Assembly: GCF_003293745.1 (NCBI RefSeq)
Contig: NZ_PTLZ01000001.1
Coordinates: 558,001 to 622,000, forward strand
Length of the DNA: 64,000 nt
Direction of reading: 5' to 3'
Source: Herminiimonas fonticola
GTDB lineage: Bacteria; Pseudomonadota; Gammaproteobacteria; Burkholderiales; Burkholderiaceae_D
The position numbers were made by a program, and so were the translations under genes. Under the pieces are notes generated by a model, which saw nothing but the letters and a program-made list of their open reading frames with translations, had not been told where the DNA came from and made no database searches. Within the stretch, counting starts at the first letter, position 1; every line of letters starts with the position of its first letter. Of this stretch, positions 38,007-47,741 are shown piece by piece.

Positions 38007-38267
38007 ATGACTGCGCATGTGACGATGTATAGCACGGGTGTTTGCCCTTATTGCACGATGGCGGAACGTCTGTTGACTGCCAAAGGCATCGCCAGTATTG
38101 AAAAAATCCGTGTCGATCTCGATCCTGCGCAGCGTGCTGCGATGATGGAAAAAACCGGTCGCCGCACGGTGCCGCAGATTTATGTCGGTGATACGCATGT
38201 CGGTGGTTTCGACGATTTGAACGCGCTGGAACGTGCGGGCAAGCTGGATGCTTTATTACAGGCTTGA
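38007..38267 (+). CDS. grxC: Glutaredoxin 3
   Basis: 86 residues with the dithiol active site CPYCTMAERLL at residues 13-16, the conserved TVPQIYVGDTHVGGFDDLNAL block, and the usual GrxC length. It reduces disulfides and glutathionylated proteins in the cytoplasm with glutathione. AAGGA lies upstream. Neighbours rhodanese and secB are the usual ones. Confidence 0.95.
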   Translation: MTAHVTMYSTGVCPYCTMAERLLTAKGIASIEKIRVDLDPAQRAAMMEKTGRRTVPQIYVGDTHVGGFDDLNALERAGKLDALLQA

Positions 38268-38374
38268 TACGCCTGGCTTGATGCGCGCCGGCGATGCGGC
38301 ATCTGCAAATGAATAAACGGTAACTGTTCGGAGGGCTGATCGCCCTCCATTTTTAATCTGACTGAAAGTGCTTC

Positions 38375-38869
38375 ATGGCTGACGAAAATCTGCAACCTGT
38401 ATTCCAGATCCAACGTGTTTACCTGAAAGATCTGTCGCTGGAACAACCTAATTCGCCGGCAATTTTCCTTGAACAAGAATCGCCTGAAATTGAAGTGGCG
38501 GTTGATGTAGGTGCAGAACAAATCGCTGACGGCATTTTTGAGTCGACCGTCACGATTACGGTTACTGCAAAAATCAAGGACAAGATCGCGTTTTTGGTAG
38601 AGGGCAAACAAGCCGGTATTTTCGAAGCGCGCAACATCCCTGACGAACAACTCGATCCTTTGATCGGCATTGGTTGCCCAAGCACGATTTATCCATATCT
38701 GCGCGCGAATATCGCTGATGCGATCACCCGCGCGGGCTTCCCGCCTGTACATTTGACCGAAATCAATTTCGAAGTGTTCTATCAGCAGCGTCTGGCTGCA
38801 ATGGCGCAGCAACAAGCCGAAAGCAGCTCCGGCATCGTGATGGCTGACGGTTCCATCGCAAAGCATTAA
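38375..38869 (+). CDS. secB: Protein-export chaperone SecB
   Basis: 164 residues, the normal SecB size. Family blocks are [30 protein letters not shown] and [21 protein letters not shown]. It holds precursors unfolded as a tetramer and delivers them to SecA. Its presence between grxC and gpsA is the common proteobacterial arrangement. Confidence 0.97.
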   Translation: MADENLQPVFQIQRVYLKDLSLEQPNSPAIFLEQESPEIEVAVDVGAEQIADGIFESTVTITVTAKIKDKIAFLVEGKQAGIFEARNIPDEQLDPLIGIGCPSTIYPYLRANIADAITRAGFPPVHLTEINFEVFYQQRLAAMAQQQAESSSGIVMADGSIAKH

Positions 38870-38956
38870 TTCAAGCTCGTACAGTACGCGCCCGTTGCGA
38901 TCCTGAATCAAGCGGGCGCGCTGCACTTTTACGAATAATGTCTTGAAGGTGATCGC

Positions 38957-39406
38957 ATGAAATGGTCTTTCCCGGCTTATGCAGCACTGCTGATGTCAAC
39001 ACTGGCGGCGAGTGCCGCGCAGGCGGCTGAATTCAAATCGGTGGGTGCCAATCCTGCCGTTTTGTATAACGCGCCGTCGGAGCGCGGCCGCAAAATATTC
39101 ATCGCACCACGTGGCATGCCGGTCGAAATCATTTTGACGCAAAACGGCTGGAGCAAAGTACGCGATGTGGCAGGCGATTTAGCGTGGATTGATGCATCGG
39201 CATTAAGCGCGAAACGCAATGTGATCGTCACTGCGGCCAATCTCAAACTGCATGCCACGGCGGAAGAAAATGCCGCTGTTGTGGTCACGGTTGATAAAGG
39301 CGTGCTGCTGGAATTGCTGGCGCCGCCAGCCGCCGGTTGGGTCAAACTGAAACACAGAGACGGGCCAAGCGGCTTTGCAAGAATTGCTGAAGTGTGGGGC
39401 GAGTAG
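38957..39406 (+). CDS. Exported SH3-domain protein
   Basis: 149 residues with a signal peptide cleaved near AQAAEF (residue 23). Two bacterial SH3-like modules: VLYNAPSERGRKIFIAPRG...WSKVRDVAGDLAWI and NLKLHATAEENAAVV...WVKLKHRDGPSGFARI. The role is unknown; such domains bind peptidoglycan or proteins in the periplasm. It is placed between secB and gpsA in one direction. Confidence 0.82.
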   Translation: MKWSFPAYAALLMSTLAASAAQAAEFKSVGANPAVLYNAPSERGRKIFIAPRGMPVEIILTQNGWSKVRDVAGDLAWIDASALSAKRNVIVTAANLKLHATAEENAAVVVTVDKGVLLELLAPPAAGWVKLKHRDGPSGFARIAEVWGE

Positions 39407-39496
39407 TTACTATTCCTCGAGTGACAGCGCTGGCGATGAAGGCGTGATCAGCATTTTCAGTCTTCGATATTTAATCCTCTTAAACAAACTCTCTGC

Positions 39497-40492
39497 ATGA
39501 ATATCACAATACTAGGCGCGGGCGCATGGGGTACGGCTTTGGCGATGTCGCTGGCCGAAAGGCATGCGGTTGTGTTGTGGGGGCGCGATACTGCCGTCAT
39601 GCAGGAAGCCGAACAGCGTCGTGAAAATTCTACTTATCTGCCAGGCTTCCGTTTGCCTGACCGCCTGTCTTTAAGTGCTGATTTCTCGGCAGCGATCGCG
39701 CATGCAGGTAGCGATGGTTTGCTCATAGTGGCGACCTCGCTGTCCGGTTTGCGTCCTTTGGCTGAACAGCTGAAGTCGCATGCGATTCCGAATATTGTCT
39801 GGTTGTGCAAAGGCTTTGAAGCCGACACGCATTTGCTGCCGCATCAGATTGTGCGCGAAGTGCTGGGCAAGGATATTCCTGCGGGCGCCTTGTCCGGCCC
39901 CTCGTTTGCGCAGGAAGTGGCGCAGGGCTTGCCATGTGCATTGGCGATTGCATCCGATAGCGCAGCCTTGCGTGAACTGGTTGTCGCTGCAGTGCACGGA
40001 CCGAGCATCCGCGTCTATACGACCGACGACCTGATCGGCGTGGAGGTAGGCGGTGCAGTAAAAAATATTCTAGCGATTGCCACCGGCATTATCGATGGCC
40101 TCAAACTCGGCTTGAATGCGCGTGCTGCATTGATTACGCGCGGACTGGTGGAGATCACGCGCTTTGGCGTTGCATTAGGCGGGCGTGCCGAAACCTTCAT
40201 GGGTTTGGCCGGCATGGGCGATTTGATTTTGACTTGCACCGGCGACCTGTCGCGTAACCGCAAGGTTGGCCTGGGTTTGGCGCAAGGGAAAAAACTGGAG
40301 CAGATCGTGACCGAGTTGGGACACGTTGCAGAAGGTGTGCGTTGCGCGCAAGCCGTGCGCGCATTGGCGATTAAACACGGCATAGACATGCCGATTACGC
40401 ATGCGGTTGCCGCAGTCTTGTTTGACGGCGATTCACCGCGGGCAATGGTCGGACGACTATTGGCGCGCGATGCACGAGATGAAGCCGCCTGA
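39497..40492 (+). CDS. gpsA: NAD(P)-dependent glycerol-3-phosphate dehydrogenase
   Basis: 331 residues. The dinucleotide fold starts with [15 protein letters not shown]; later blocks are [25 protein letters not shown] and [14 protein letters not shown]. It makes sn-glycerol-3-phosphate for phospholipid synthesis. It is the last gene of the secB cluster; no terminator is obvious behind it. Confidence 0.97.
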   Translation: MNITILGAGAWGTALAMSLAERHAVVLWGRDTAVMQEAEQRRENSTYLPGFRLPDRLSLSADFSAAIAHAGSDGLLIVATSLSGLRPLAEQLKSHAIPNIVWLCKGFEADTHLLPHQIVREVLGKDIPAGALSGPSFAQEVAQGLPCALAIASDSAALRELVVAAVHGPSIRVYTTDDLIGVEVGGAVKNILAIATGIIDGLKLGLNARAALITRGLVEITRFGVALGGRAETFMGLAGMGDLILTCTGDLSRNRKVGLGLAQGKKLEQIVTELGHVAEGVRCAQAVRALAIKHGIDMPITHAVAAVLFDGDSPRAMVGRLLARDARDEAA

Positions 40493-40564
40493 ACCAAAAT
40501 TTTCACATATGCAACGCGGCGATCAATCTAGCTGTCTCAAAGTAGCAGCGTCAAAGTGACGGCA

Positions 40565-40897
40565 TCAATGTTGCTGCAGCAACAGCGTTAACAAAACCGA
40601 CGAATCTTCCAGCGCATGCAATGCATGCGGCTCACCGCCCGCCAGATAAACCAGTTCGCCCGCTTTCACGGTTTGCGTCTTCTGATGTGCGTGCAATTCA
40701 ATCGCGCCTTCCAGGCACTGAATGGTGACTGCACCAGGAACGGAGTGTTCCGGCATGCCTTTGCCGCGTGGCAGCACCAGGCGCATCAATTCTAATTGTG
40801 GGGCTTTAAAAAGTGCGTTCGAAACGGATGCGGTAATCCGTGGACCTAAAGGCCGAACGTCGATCAACTGGCCGGATGTTGCGTGCGGTAGAGCCAT
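40565..40897 (-). CDS. Cupin-domain protein
   Basis: 110 residues, a single cupin barrel. The metal-binding motif 1 region reads MPEHSVPGAVTIQCLEG (with one of the usual histidines) and motif 2 reads GELVYLAGGEPHALHALED. Substrate and activity are not identifiable. It converges on gpsA. The 157 bases upstream of its start hold no gene. Confidence 0.75.
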   Translation of the reverse strand: MALPHATSGQLIDVRPLGPRITASVSNALFKAPQLELMRLVLPRGKGMPEHSVPGAVTIQCLEGAIELHAHQKTQTVKAGELVYLAGGEPHALHALEDSSVLLTLLLQQH

Positions 40898-41053
40898 TAT
40901 CTTCTCCTCAACGTTGTTCCAGTGCGATCAGGGTTTGCATTTCTTGCTTTTGCGATCTCATCTTCGCGATTTCCCCCTTGTTATAACAAACAAATCGCGC
41001 CGAATCAATCGATTGGAAAATCACCAAGAACAGCTATGAGGAAGGTGAGCAAT

Positions 41054-41254
41054 TTATTGCTCGTCGGGAGTAGATAGTTTTTTCTTCAACTGCAGTTTTT
41101 GGATTTGACGCTGCGCCGAGACGGATTTTTGATGCGGCCCGCCGACGCGTTGTCTTGCCGCGAGCGCGACGTGGTTGCGCGGTTTCAACGCCTGTTGCGA
41201 CGGCTCTATGCGTATCGTCAGTTTTTGGCGCTTGGATAGCGCTTTATTGGCCAT
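41054..41254 (-). CDS. Small basic protein of unknown function
   Basis: 66 residues from ATG 41254 (MANKALSKRQKLTIRIEPSQ); the longer frame adds six residues. It is strongly basic (many K, R, Q) with no cysteine, signal or domain that I recognise. It lies 51 bases after hslU on the same strand and may be the last gene of hslVU. Length and composition suggest nucleic acid binding, but this is only a guess. Confidence 0.55.
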   Translation of the reverse strand: MANKALSKRQKLTIRIEPSQQALKPRNHVALAARQRVGGPHQKSVSAQRQIQKLQLKKKLSTPDEQ

Positions 41255-41304
41255 GATGTGAATGGCGCGCATGCGGTAATGCGCGCCTTTTCTCCATGCC
41301 TAGC

Positions 41305-42645
41305 TTACAGCACATACCGCGACAGATCTTCATCGACAGACAATGCGCCCAGTCTTTCATCTACATAAGCGGCATTGATGGTCAGTGTCTGATCCGGGCT
41401 GTCGCTGGCGGAAAAGGAAATTTCCTCCAACAGTTTTTCCATCACTGTATATAAACGACGCGCGCCTATGTTTTCGGTTTTTTCATTGACCGAATAGGCA
41501 ATTTCCGCCATTCGTTGAATGCCATCCTGCGCGAATTCGATTTTGACCCCTTCGGTTTCCAGCAAGGCTTCATATTGCTTGGTCAGGCAGGCATCGGTGC
41601 CGGTCAGAATGCGCTCGAAATCGGCAATAGACAGCGATTCCAGTTCGACACGGATAGGGAAACGACCCTGCAATTCCGGGATCAGATCCGATGGTTTTGC
41701 CAGATGAAATGCGCCGGATGCGATGAACAGAATGTGATCGGTTTTGATCATGCCGTACTTGGTGTTGACGGTCGTACCCTCAACCAGCGGCAATAAATCG
41801 CGTTGTACGCCGGCGCGCGATACTTCGCCGCCGCCGGTTTCCGAACGTGTTGCGATCTTGTCGATTTCATCGAGAAAAACGATGCCATTCTGCTCGACAT
41901 TGTGAATCGCTTTTTGCTTGAGCTCGTCTTCGTTCACCAGCTTGCCGGCTTCTTCTTCGATCAACAGCTTGATGGCTTCCTTGATCTTGATCTTGCGCGC
42001 TTTCTTGCGGCTGCCACCCACGCCGGAAAACATGGACTTGATTTGCTCGGTCATTTCTTCCATGCCGGGCGGCGCCATGATTTCCATAGTCGGGCCGGCT
42101 TCCGCCAGTTCGATTTCAATTTCTGTGTCGTCCAGCGAGCCTTCACGCAAACGCTTGCGGAAAGTCTGGCGTGTCGTGTTGTCGGGCGTGCTGGCACTAG
42201 CAGCTGGTGACGAGGAGAAACCGAAATCACGGGCCGGCGGCACCAGAATATCGATGATGCGATCTTCCGCCGCATCTTCTGCGCGCGCGCGGACTTTGCG
42301 TGTTTCCAGTTCGCGTGTCTGCTTGATGCCGATGTCTATCAAGTCGCGGATGATAGTATCTACATCGCGGCCTACGTAGCCGACTTCGGTGAATTTTGTC
42401 GCTTCGATTTTGATGAAAGGCGCATCTGCCAGTTTCGCGAGGCGGCGTGCGATCTCGGTTTTGCCAACGCCGGTCGGTCCTATCATCAGGATATTTTTGG
42501 GCGTGATTTCGTGACGCAGCGGCTCCTGCACTTGCTGACGGCGCCAGCGATTACGCAGGGCGATGGCAACGGCGCGTTTGGCATTGGCTTGGCCGACTAC
42601 GTGTTTATCCAGTTCGGAAACGATTTCTTTGGGTGTCATGTTCAT
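41305..42645 (-). CDS. hslU: ATP-dependent protease ATPase subunit HslU
   Basis: 446 residues of an AAA+ unfoldase with Walker [15 protein letters not shown], Walker [11 protein letters not shown] and the I-domain inserted between them. It starts [17 protein letters not shown]. It feeds substrates to the HslV peptidase; the hslV gene lies 45 bases upstream. The I-domain contains the usual charged loops. Confidence 0.97.
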   Translation of the reverse strand: MNMTPKEIVSELDKHVVGQANAKRAVAIALRNRWRRQQVQEPLRHEITPKNILMIGPTGVGKTEIARRLAKLADAPFIKIEATKFTEVGYVGRDVDTIIRDLIDIGIKQTRELETRKVRARAEDAAEDRIIDILVPPARDFGFSSSPAASASTPDNTTRQTFRKRLREGSLDDTEIEIELAEAGPTMEIMAPPGMEEMTEQIKSMFSGVGGSRKKARKIKIKEAIKLLIEEEAGKLVNEDELKQKAIHNVEQNGIVFLDEIDKIATRSETGGGEVSRAGVQRDLLPLVEGTTVNTKYGMIKTDHILFIASGAFHLAKPSDLIPELQGRFPIRVELESLSIADFERILTGTDACLTKQYEALLETEGVKIEFAQDGIQRMAEIAYSVNEKTENIGARRLYTVMEKLLEEISFSASDSPDQTLTINAAYVDERLGALSVDEDLSRYVL

Positions 42646-42690
42646 GATGTGTTCGCCCGAGATCGGACGTTTTCCTGTATTGGTCCGGAA

Positions 42691-43227
42691 TTAGTCCAGA
42701 GTTTCTATCGTGTGCGACAGATTGGTATAAATGCACAGTTCGCCGGCGATGGTCAGTGATTTTTTGACGATTTCCAGCGGTGACAAATCGGTGTTTTCCT
42801 GCAAGGCCTTGGCCGCCGATTGGGCGTAAGTGCCGCCTGAGCCAATTGCGCCTATGCCGTCGTTCGGTTCCAGCACATCGCCATTGCCGGTGATCACCAA
42901 TGTGGTTTCGTGATCTGCGACCAGCAGCATGGCTTCAAGGCGGCGCAGAATGCGATCGGTACGCCAGTCCTTGGCGAGTTCTACCGAAGCGCGCATCAAG
43001 TGGCCCTGATGTTTTTCCAGCTTGGATTCGAAGCGTTCCAGCAAGGTGAATGCATCTGCGGTGCCGCCTGCAAAACCGACCAGTACCTTGCCGTTATAAA
43101 CCTTGCGCACTTTGCGCGCAGTGCCCTTCATGACGATATTGCCTAATGTGACCTGGCCATCGCCCCCTAGTGCGACGATATTGCCGCGTCGCACCGAGAG
43201 TATGGTGGTGCCGTGAAATTGTTCCAT
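42691..43227 (-). CDS. hslV: ATP-dependent protease subunit HslV
   Basis: 178 residues of a proteasome-like threonine peptidase. The catalytic threonine lies in [10 protein letters not shown], so the short leader MEQFHG is removed to expose it. Other family blocks are [16 protein letters not shown] and [19 protein letters not shown]. It works with HslU, encoded directly downstream. I looked for a heat-shock (sigma-32) promoter upstream and saw none. Confidence 0.97.
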   Translation of the reverse strand: MEQFHGTTILSVRRGNIVALGGDGQVTLGNIVMKGTARKVRKVYNGKVLVGFAGGTADAFTLLERFESKLEKHQGHLMRASVELAKDWRTDRILRRLEAMLLVADHETTLVITGNGDVLEPNDGIGAIGSGGTYAQSAAKALQENTDLSPLEIVKKSLTIAGELCIYTNLSHTIETLD

Positions 43228-43334
43228 GCTTGCCTCTGAAATGAAGTGGCTGACTTAATGCAAAATACTGATGCAAAACGGGTGATGTTGGATAAAACTT
43301 GCGCGCTCATGTTGGAAGCATAAGCGGCGTTCTA

Positions 43335-43380
43335 GAAAAAATGGGGGCGGACGATTCGATTGCAAGTCGAAATTTCGTCC
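43335..43380 (-). terminator. Terminator of the STAS-like gene
   Basis: Two-step hairpin GGACGA-TTCGA ... TCGAA-ATT-TCGTCC (43349-43380), with a 3-base bulge, followed in the minus direction by GCCCCCATTTTTTC. It separates this gene from hslV. Confidence 0.8.
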
Positions 43381-43392
43381 TTGATTGCAGAG

Positions 43393-44820
43393 TTAGTTTT
43401 TGCGCGGGACGATACGTACAAGTTCTGCAACGCCCATTACGTGACAAAGCGCGACAATAAAATGATTGGCATTGTGCAATTCGATACTTTTCCCGGCGCT
43501 GACCAAAGGCGTCAGACCGCCAAACAAGCGTCCGGCTGCATTGAAATCCATGCGTGCCAGGCGCGTGCAATCGAGGATGACGGGATTGTGCGTGTGCGCG
43601 TAGGCAGCGATGTTTTGTACGAGTGTATCGGTACGCGCATCGATTACGACAGGCATCATGAAGTGGTCGCTGGCAGTTTCGTCAGGTTCGGCGGTTTCTT
43701 CTGCTGCAGTGACTACCTTGTTTTGCGGTGAAACGAAGGATGGCGGTGATACTTCAAAGGTGACGCAGTAATCGATACTGGTCTCTTCAAAATCGGATTC
43801 GCGATTCAATAAACGCAAAAGCTCCAGCAGCAAAAGCCACGGCGCTTCAGTTTCATCGCGACGGCCTACCATCAGGATCGCGCGGATTTTTTCTGTCAGC
43901 TCGGGTGCGCCGACCAGGATCAGGTTGTGGCCGGATTTTTGCAGTTTCTGCAAAACGCTGAACAACAGGCCGCAACCGACAGGATCGACTTCGGTAACGC
44001 GCGCAAATTCGAGCTTGATGACATTGCTCATTTCCGCCATGTTCTTGATGCGTTCCAATTGCTTGATGCTGGTGGCATCGAGCTTGCCGGAAAACGCAAC
44101 GCCAGGCGTGGTGCCGGCGCGTGGCGCGGCCGCTGCTTGCGGTTTGGATTCGGCGGCGTTGCTGTCTATCCACGCAGGTGGCGACATTTCAAATTTGTTG
44201 GCGTATTCGATGGACAGATTTTCAAACGATACACGCTGACCGGTAATTTGATAAAGATCGAACAACATGCCCCATACGGTTAATGGCGTGTTGCCAAGCG
44301 CATCTTCTGCAATTGCATTCAGCAAGACAGGTTCAACCAGATCGGTCTGACCATTGGCAAACAGGATGGCGGCTTCTTCAATCACCGGTGCAGCTTCGGA
44401 AGTGGATATCGCGACCGGTCCTATGACGGTTTCTGCACCCAGCAGGAAGGCAGTGCTGGCGCCCATGATGTCGGGCAGCATAGACGGTTGATCCAGGGTT
44501 GCGGCATCGGGGCTTTTTGCTTGAGCGCGTGCTGCTGGCAGGCGCTGTGCGGTATCCATGAATTGGCTGGACGGACCAGGCATGGTATTGCCGCTGAAGG
44601 GCAGCGGTTTGACGAACTCGGACGACATTTCAGATTCGATGGCATCGATCTTCATGGCGGTCGCGTGTGCTGCTTTGCGCTGAACTTGTTGCGTTTGTTC
44701 GTTTTCGTTTTTTGTGGCGCGAGCGGCACTATTGTCGCGCTTCTTTTGCGAAGACTCTTGCTCAGTCGGCTTGCGCGCCGACTGGCCGTCCTTCTTTCCA
44801 AATAGCGAAAAAATCCCCAC
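43393..44820 (-). CDS. STAS-like domain protein with disordered N-terminus
   Basis: 475 residues if it starts at GTG 44820 (AGGA five bases upstream), which gives VGIFSLFGKKDGQ; the longer frame to 44949 would add 43 unlikely residues. The first 150 residues are polar and low in hydrophobic content. The rest holds two or three STAS-like alpha/beta units, for example VIKLEFARVTEVDPVGCGLL and VILDCTRLARMDFNAAGRLF. STAS domains act in partner-switching or as nucleotide sensors. No partner kinase or phosphatase is encoded nearby. Confidence 0.72.
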   Translation of the reverse strand: MGIFSLFGKKDGQSARKPTEQESSQKKRDNSAARATKNENEQTQQVQRKAAHATAMKIDAIESEMSSEFVKPLPFSGNTMPGPSSQFMDTAQRLPAARAQAKSPDAATLDQPSMLPDIMGASTAFLLGAETVIGPVAISTSEAAPVIEEAAILFANGQTDLVEPVLLNAIAEDALGNTPLTVWGMLFDLYQITGQRVSFENLSIEYANKFEMSPPAWIDSNAAESKPQAAAAPRAGTTPGVAFSGKLDATSIKQLERIKNMAEMSNVIKLEFARVTEVDPVGCGLLFSVLQKLQKSGHNLILVGAPELTEKIRAILMVGRRDETEAPWLLLLELLRLLNRESDFEETSIDYCVTFEVSPPSFVSPQNKVVTAAEETAEPDETASDHFMMPVVIDARTDTLVQNIAAYAHTHNPVILDCTRLARMDFNAAGRLFGGLTPLVSAGKSIELHNANHFIVALCHVMGVAELVRIVPRKN

Positions 44821-45006
44821 GTCTATCCTGGTGAGCAATGGTGTGCACTCTAACAGTGCGCCAAGTTTATAAAGTGGTGCTATCGGAATTTCTCCAATGG
44901 CAACCATGTAAAAATTCTCGCCTAAAGGTAACACAGGCAGCCAGTACAAAGCGACCCGCAGAGCCTCTGCAGGTCACTAGTGTAGCCAAAAAACCAGGAA
45001 GTATCT

Positions 45007-47028
45007 TTAAAAACTTGTGCGAACGCCAATGATCAGGTTTCTACCCGGCAGTGGAGCTTCTTCGCGCAATACCGAGGTGGATAGACGAATGTCGTCGTTC
45101 AACAGATTCTTGACGATGGCGAACCAGGTTACGTCGTTTGAATTGATGCGTTGCGTGTACGACAAATTGGCGTCGACCTGTGTGTAGGACGGCGTGACGA
45201 AGCTTTCAAAGCTGGCCAGTTTGTCCTGTTCTTGTGCGTGCAATACCTTGACACCCGAGCGCCAGCCGCCTTGACGATAGCCGACTTCGCCGCCGTAACG
45301 TGTCGCCGGTTGCAGTGGCAGATTATCGAGATCGGTCAGCTTGCCGCGCGAGGTGTCGGCAAAGCCACGCCAGGACCAGCCTTCACCCCGCAGGTTGTAG
45401 CTGATTTCTGCTTCGGCACCGCGTATCGTCGCGCTGTTTTGCGACCAGAAGCGTTGCAGGAATTCGTTGTTGGTAGCGATCGGATCGACCACGCCATCTT
45501 CATTCACAGTGGTGCCGTCGGTGCGACCATAGATATAGTTCTTCACGCGAGTCTGGAAGATGTTGGCTTTCCAGCGTATCAAGCCTTCGGTTTTTTGCAG
45601 GCTGATTTCGAAATTGCGTGAGGTTTCCTTGTTCAGATTGTTGTCGCCTATGTCAAAGGTCGCGGTCGATTCATGCGGTCCGTTGGAATACAACTCCTCG
45701 ATTGCAGGTGCGCGTTGCGCAACGGATGCCGTAGCGCCAAGGCCATAACCCGGCGTGAAGGTCCATAGGCCGCCTAATGAATACGAACCGAGGTTGAAGT
45801 CGCGTTGCGTCAATCCCGATACTGCATCCGGCTTGCGTTTGACTGATTCTAGGCGTGCGCCAGCACTGGCACGGAAAGGGCCAAAGTCGCGTTCTTCCAC
45901 CAGGAAGCCGGCGATCGAATCGGTTTTGGTCAGGGGAACGGTTTCCGGTCCGCTGCCATCTGCCGCGAGTGCCGAGAATTCAGAGTTTTCGGTTTGCAGG
46001 CCGAAGGTGCCGCGCCAGCCAGCCATAGGTTTATGCGTCAATTCGATGCGGCTTTCCAGCGCATTGTTTTTGAAATCGGTGGCCGGTGTGCCGTCTTCCA
46101 GATTTTCCGTGTGCTTGTAATCGGTATGGCCTAATTTGAAGCGCAAGGATTCAAAGTTGCCGAATGGTTCCTTGATCAAGCCATCGATATCGAAGCGTGT
46201 TTGTTTCAGCGTGATGAAGGAACGTTCTTCGGTTGGAATGCCATAGCGATCGTCGTTGACGCCGACGGATGCGCCTATGTGGCCCCAGCTTTGAATATAC
46301 GAGGCGCCGAAGCCAAGGCTGTTGGCACGCGCAAATGAGTTGGGCAGACGACCGGAACCCAGACTGGGATCGCTCAGGCTGACATCACCTGGAATTTTAT
46401 AATCGTCGGAATTACGCAGATTGCCATCAATATGCAAACCGATATCGCCAGCGGCACCATCGACAGACAGTGACATGTTCTTCGTGTGATCTACCGTGCC
46501 GTAACGAACTTCGGCGTCACCAGTCGGCTTGGCGTTCAAGACGGTAGGGATGCGGTCATTGATGATGTTGACCACGCCGCCTATCGCACCTGATCCATAC
46601 AGCAATGATGCCGGGCCGCGCAGGATTTCAATCTGGCGCGCAGTCGATGCTTCACCGCCGACCGCATGATCGTTAGACAGGCTGGATGCATCCAGTATGG
46701 ACATCCCGTTTTGCAGAATTTTGACGCGTGGACCTTCCATGCCGCGAATGATCGGACGCGATGCGCCTGCACCAAATGCGGATGCGGAGACGCCGAGTTC
46801 TTGCGACAAGGTATCGCCGAGTGAATTGCCGAGTTTTTCGCGTAACTCGTCGCCGTACACGACTTTGGCTGGCGCGAGTATTTGCGCGCCTTCGTCGCTG
46901 TTGAAAGGGGTGGAGGTGACGACGACGGCGGGCAGGGTTTGCTCTTGCGTTTGCGCAAAAGCAGAGTGTGACAATGTGGCGAGCGCAGACAGAACGGCGC
47001 TTGCCAGCAGGGTGCGTTGAGCGATCAT
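45007..47028 (-). CDS. TonB-dependent outer-membrane receptor, probably for zinc
   Basis: 673 residues from ATG 47028 (GGAAG upstream). A signal peptide (cleaved near AFAQT) is followed by the plug domain (PIIRGMEGPRVKILQNGM, IEILRGPASLLYGSGAIGG) and a beta-barrel ending NLIIGVRTSF with the terminal aromatic residue. The substrate is inferred: the neighbouring Zur-like regulator, COG0523 GTPase and His/Cys protein suggest zinc uptake as in ZnuD. A copper or other metal role is not excluded. Confidence 0.83.
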   Translation of the reverse strand: MIAQRTLLASAVLSALATLSHSAFAQTQEQTLPAVVVTSTPFNSDEGAQILAPAKVVYGDELREKLGNSLGDTLSQELGVSASAFGAGASRPIIRGMEGPRVKILQNGMSILDASSLSNDHAVGGEASTARQIEILRGPASLLYGSGAIGGVVNIINDRIPTVLNAKPTGDAEVRYGTVDHTKNMSLSVDGAAGDIGLHIDGNLRNSDDYKIPGDVSLSDPSLGSGRLPNSFARANSLGFGASYIQSWGHIGASVGVNDDRYGIPTEERSFITLKQTRFDIDGLIKEPFGNFESLRFKLGHTDYKHTENLEDGTPATDFKNNALESRIELTHKPMAGWRGTFGLQTENSEFSALAADGSGPETVPLTKTDSIAGFLVEERDFGPFRASAGARLESVKRKPDAVSGLTQRDFNLGSYSLGGLWTFTPGYGLGATASVAQRAPAIEELYSNGPHESTATFDIGDNNLNKETSRNFEISLQKTEGLIRWKANIFQTRVKNYIYGRTDGTTVNEDGVVDPIATNNEFLQRFWSQNSATIRGAEAEISYNLRGEGWSWRGFADTSRGKLTDLDNLPLQPATRYGGEVGYRQGGWRSGVKVLHAQEQDKLASFESFVTPSYTQVDANLSYTQRINSNDVTWFAIVKNLLNDDIRLSTSVLREEAPLPGRNLIIGVRTSF

Positions 47029-47112
47029 GATACTTCCTTGAAAAATCGAATAGAAGCCGCCGCGCTGAATCGCAATGCGATCAGGCAGGACGGTACAAAC
47101 AGGAAAAATCAA

Positions 47113-47511
47113 TCACGCCGTTGGCGGTGCGCGTGAAGAGAAATGACAGAGAAAGGGTGCGTCCCACGAAGCATGGGCGGCCCACAGCGCCAGAACCTGC
47201 ACGCTGGTTTGCAGAAGAGGAATAAACGGAAGTGCGGGTGCGCTATCGGCCAGCGCCATGCCGTCAAACAAAGTACAGGAATGCGATTTGTCGCCTGCGT
47301 ATTCAGTAGTTGAGTCCGGCGTGGAGTCGAACGTTGACGCGAAAGATGTTTGACTGACAGTTCGCACTGCATGCTGATTATCTATTCTGTCCGCATGCAC
47401 TATCCGATGCTGCAATCCCATCCATTGCGCGAACAATACAGCGATCACCAACAATGCGGCGAAGCAAAGTCGTGTTGCGGCTGGTGTGCGTGATGAGAAT
47501 GCAGGTTTCAA
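47113..47511 (-). CDS. Small exported protein with His/Cys motif
   Basis: 132 residues. One hydrophobic N-terminal segment (about 15-33) followed by HRIVHAD, then SHSCTLFDGMALADSA, and a second hydrophobic segment near the C-terminus (about 93-115). The H-x4-H and SHSCxxxD pattern looks like a metal site. The gene sits 84 bases upstream of the TonB receptor on the same strand, and proteins of this type often accompany metal receptors. No family is firmly assigned. Confidence 0.6.
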   Translation of the reverse strand: MKPAFSSRTPAATRLCFAALLVIAVLFAQWMGLQHRIVHADRIDNQHAVRTVSQTSFASTFDSTPDSTTEYAGDKSHSCTLFDGMALADSAPALPFIPLLQTSVQVLALWAAHASWDAPFLCHFSSRAPPTA

Positions 47512-47645
47512 AAAATACTCGTTCGTTGATACGGTGTGAGCGGCAGGTCAAATACATGCAAAGGCTGTCAATCAATATTCATGATCTGGGCCAAACCGAA
47601 TAAGCCTAAACGCTTGTCGCTTCCAAATCGGAGCGGTAATCGTAT

Positions 47646-47662
47646 ATTGCAACAGAATTGCA
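47646..47662 (-). promoter_or_regulatory. Candidate zinc-regulator operator upstream of the receptor operon
   Basis: ATTGCAACAGAATTGCA, containing TTGCAA-N5-TTGCA. It lies 135 bases upstream of the His/Cys protein start and just downstream of the dksA terminator. 16 of 17 bases equal the site at 50556-50572 read on the minus strand. The regulator assignment (Zur-like) is inferred from the genes that carry it. Confidence 0.55.
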
Positions 47663-47668
47663 TTCTAC

Positions 47669-47708
47669 AAAAAAACAAAGCGCGCGGATAGAGGGCCGCG
47701 CGCTTTGT
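47669..47708 (-). terminator. Terminator of dksA
   Basis: Perfect 13-bp arms ACAAAGCGCGCGG and its complement (47675-47687, 47696-47708), 8-base loop, followed in the minus direction by seven T. Confidence 0.92.
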
Positions 47709-47741
47709 TTGCAAATGAATGGGGATTAATTCCGGCTGGAA

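Noticed and set aside
43228-43334. Possible heat-shock promoter before hslV
   Set aside because: I looked for CTTGAA and CCCCAT-like boxes at the right spacing and found none convincing.
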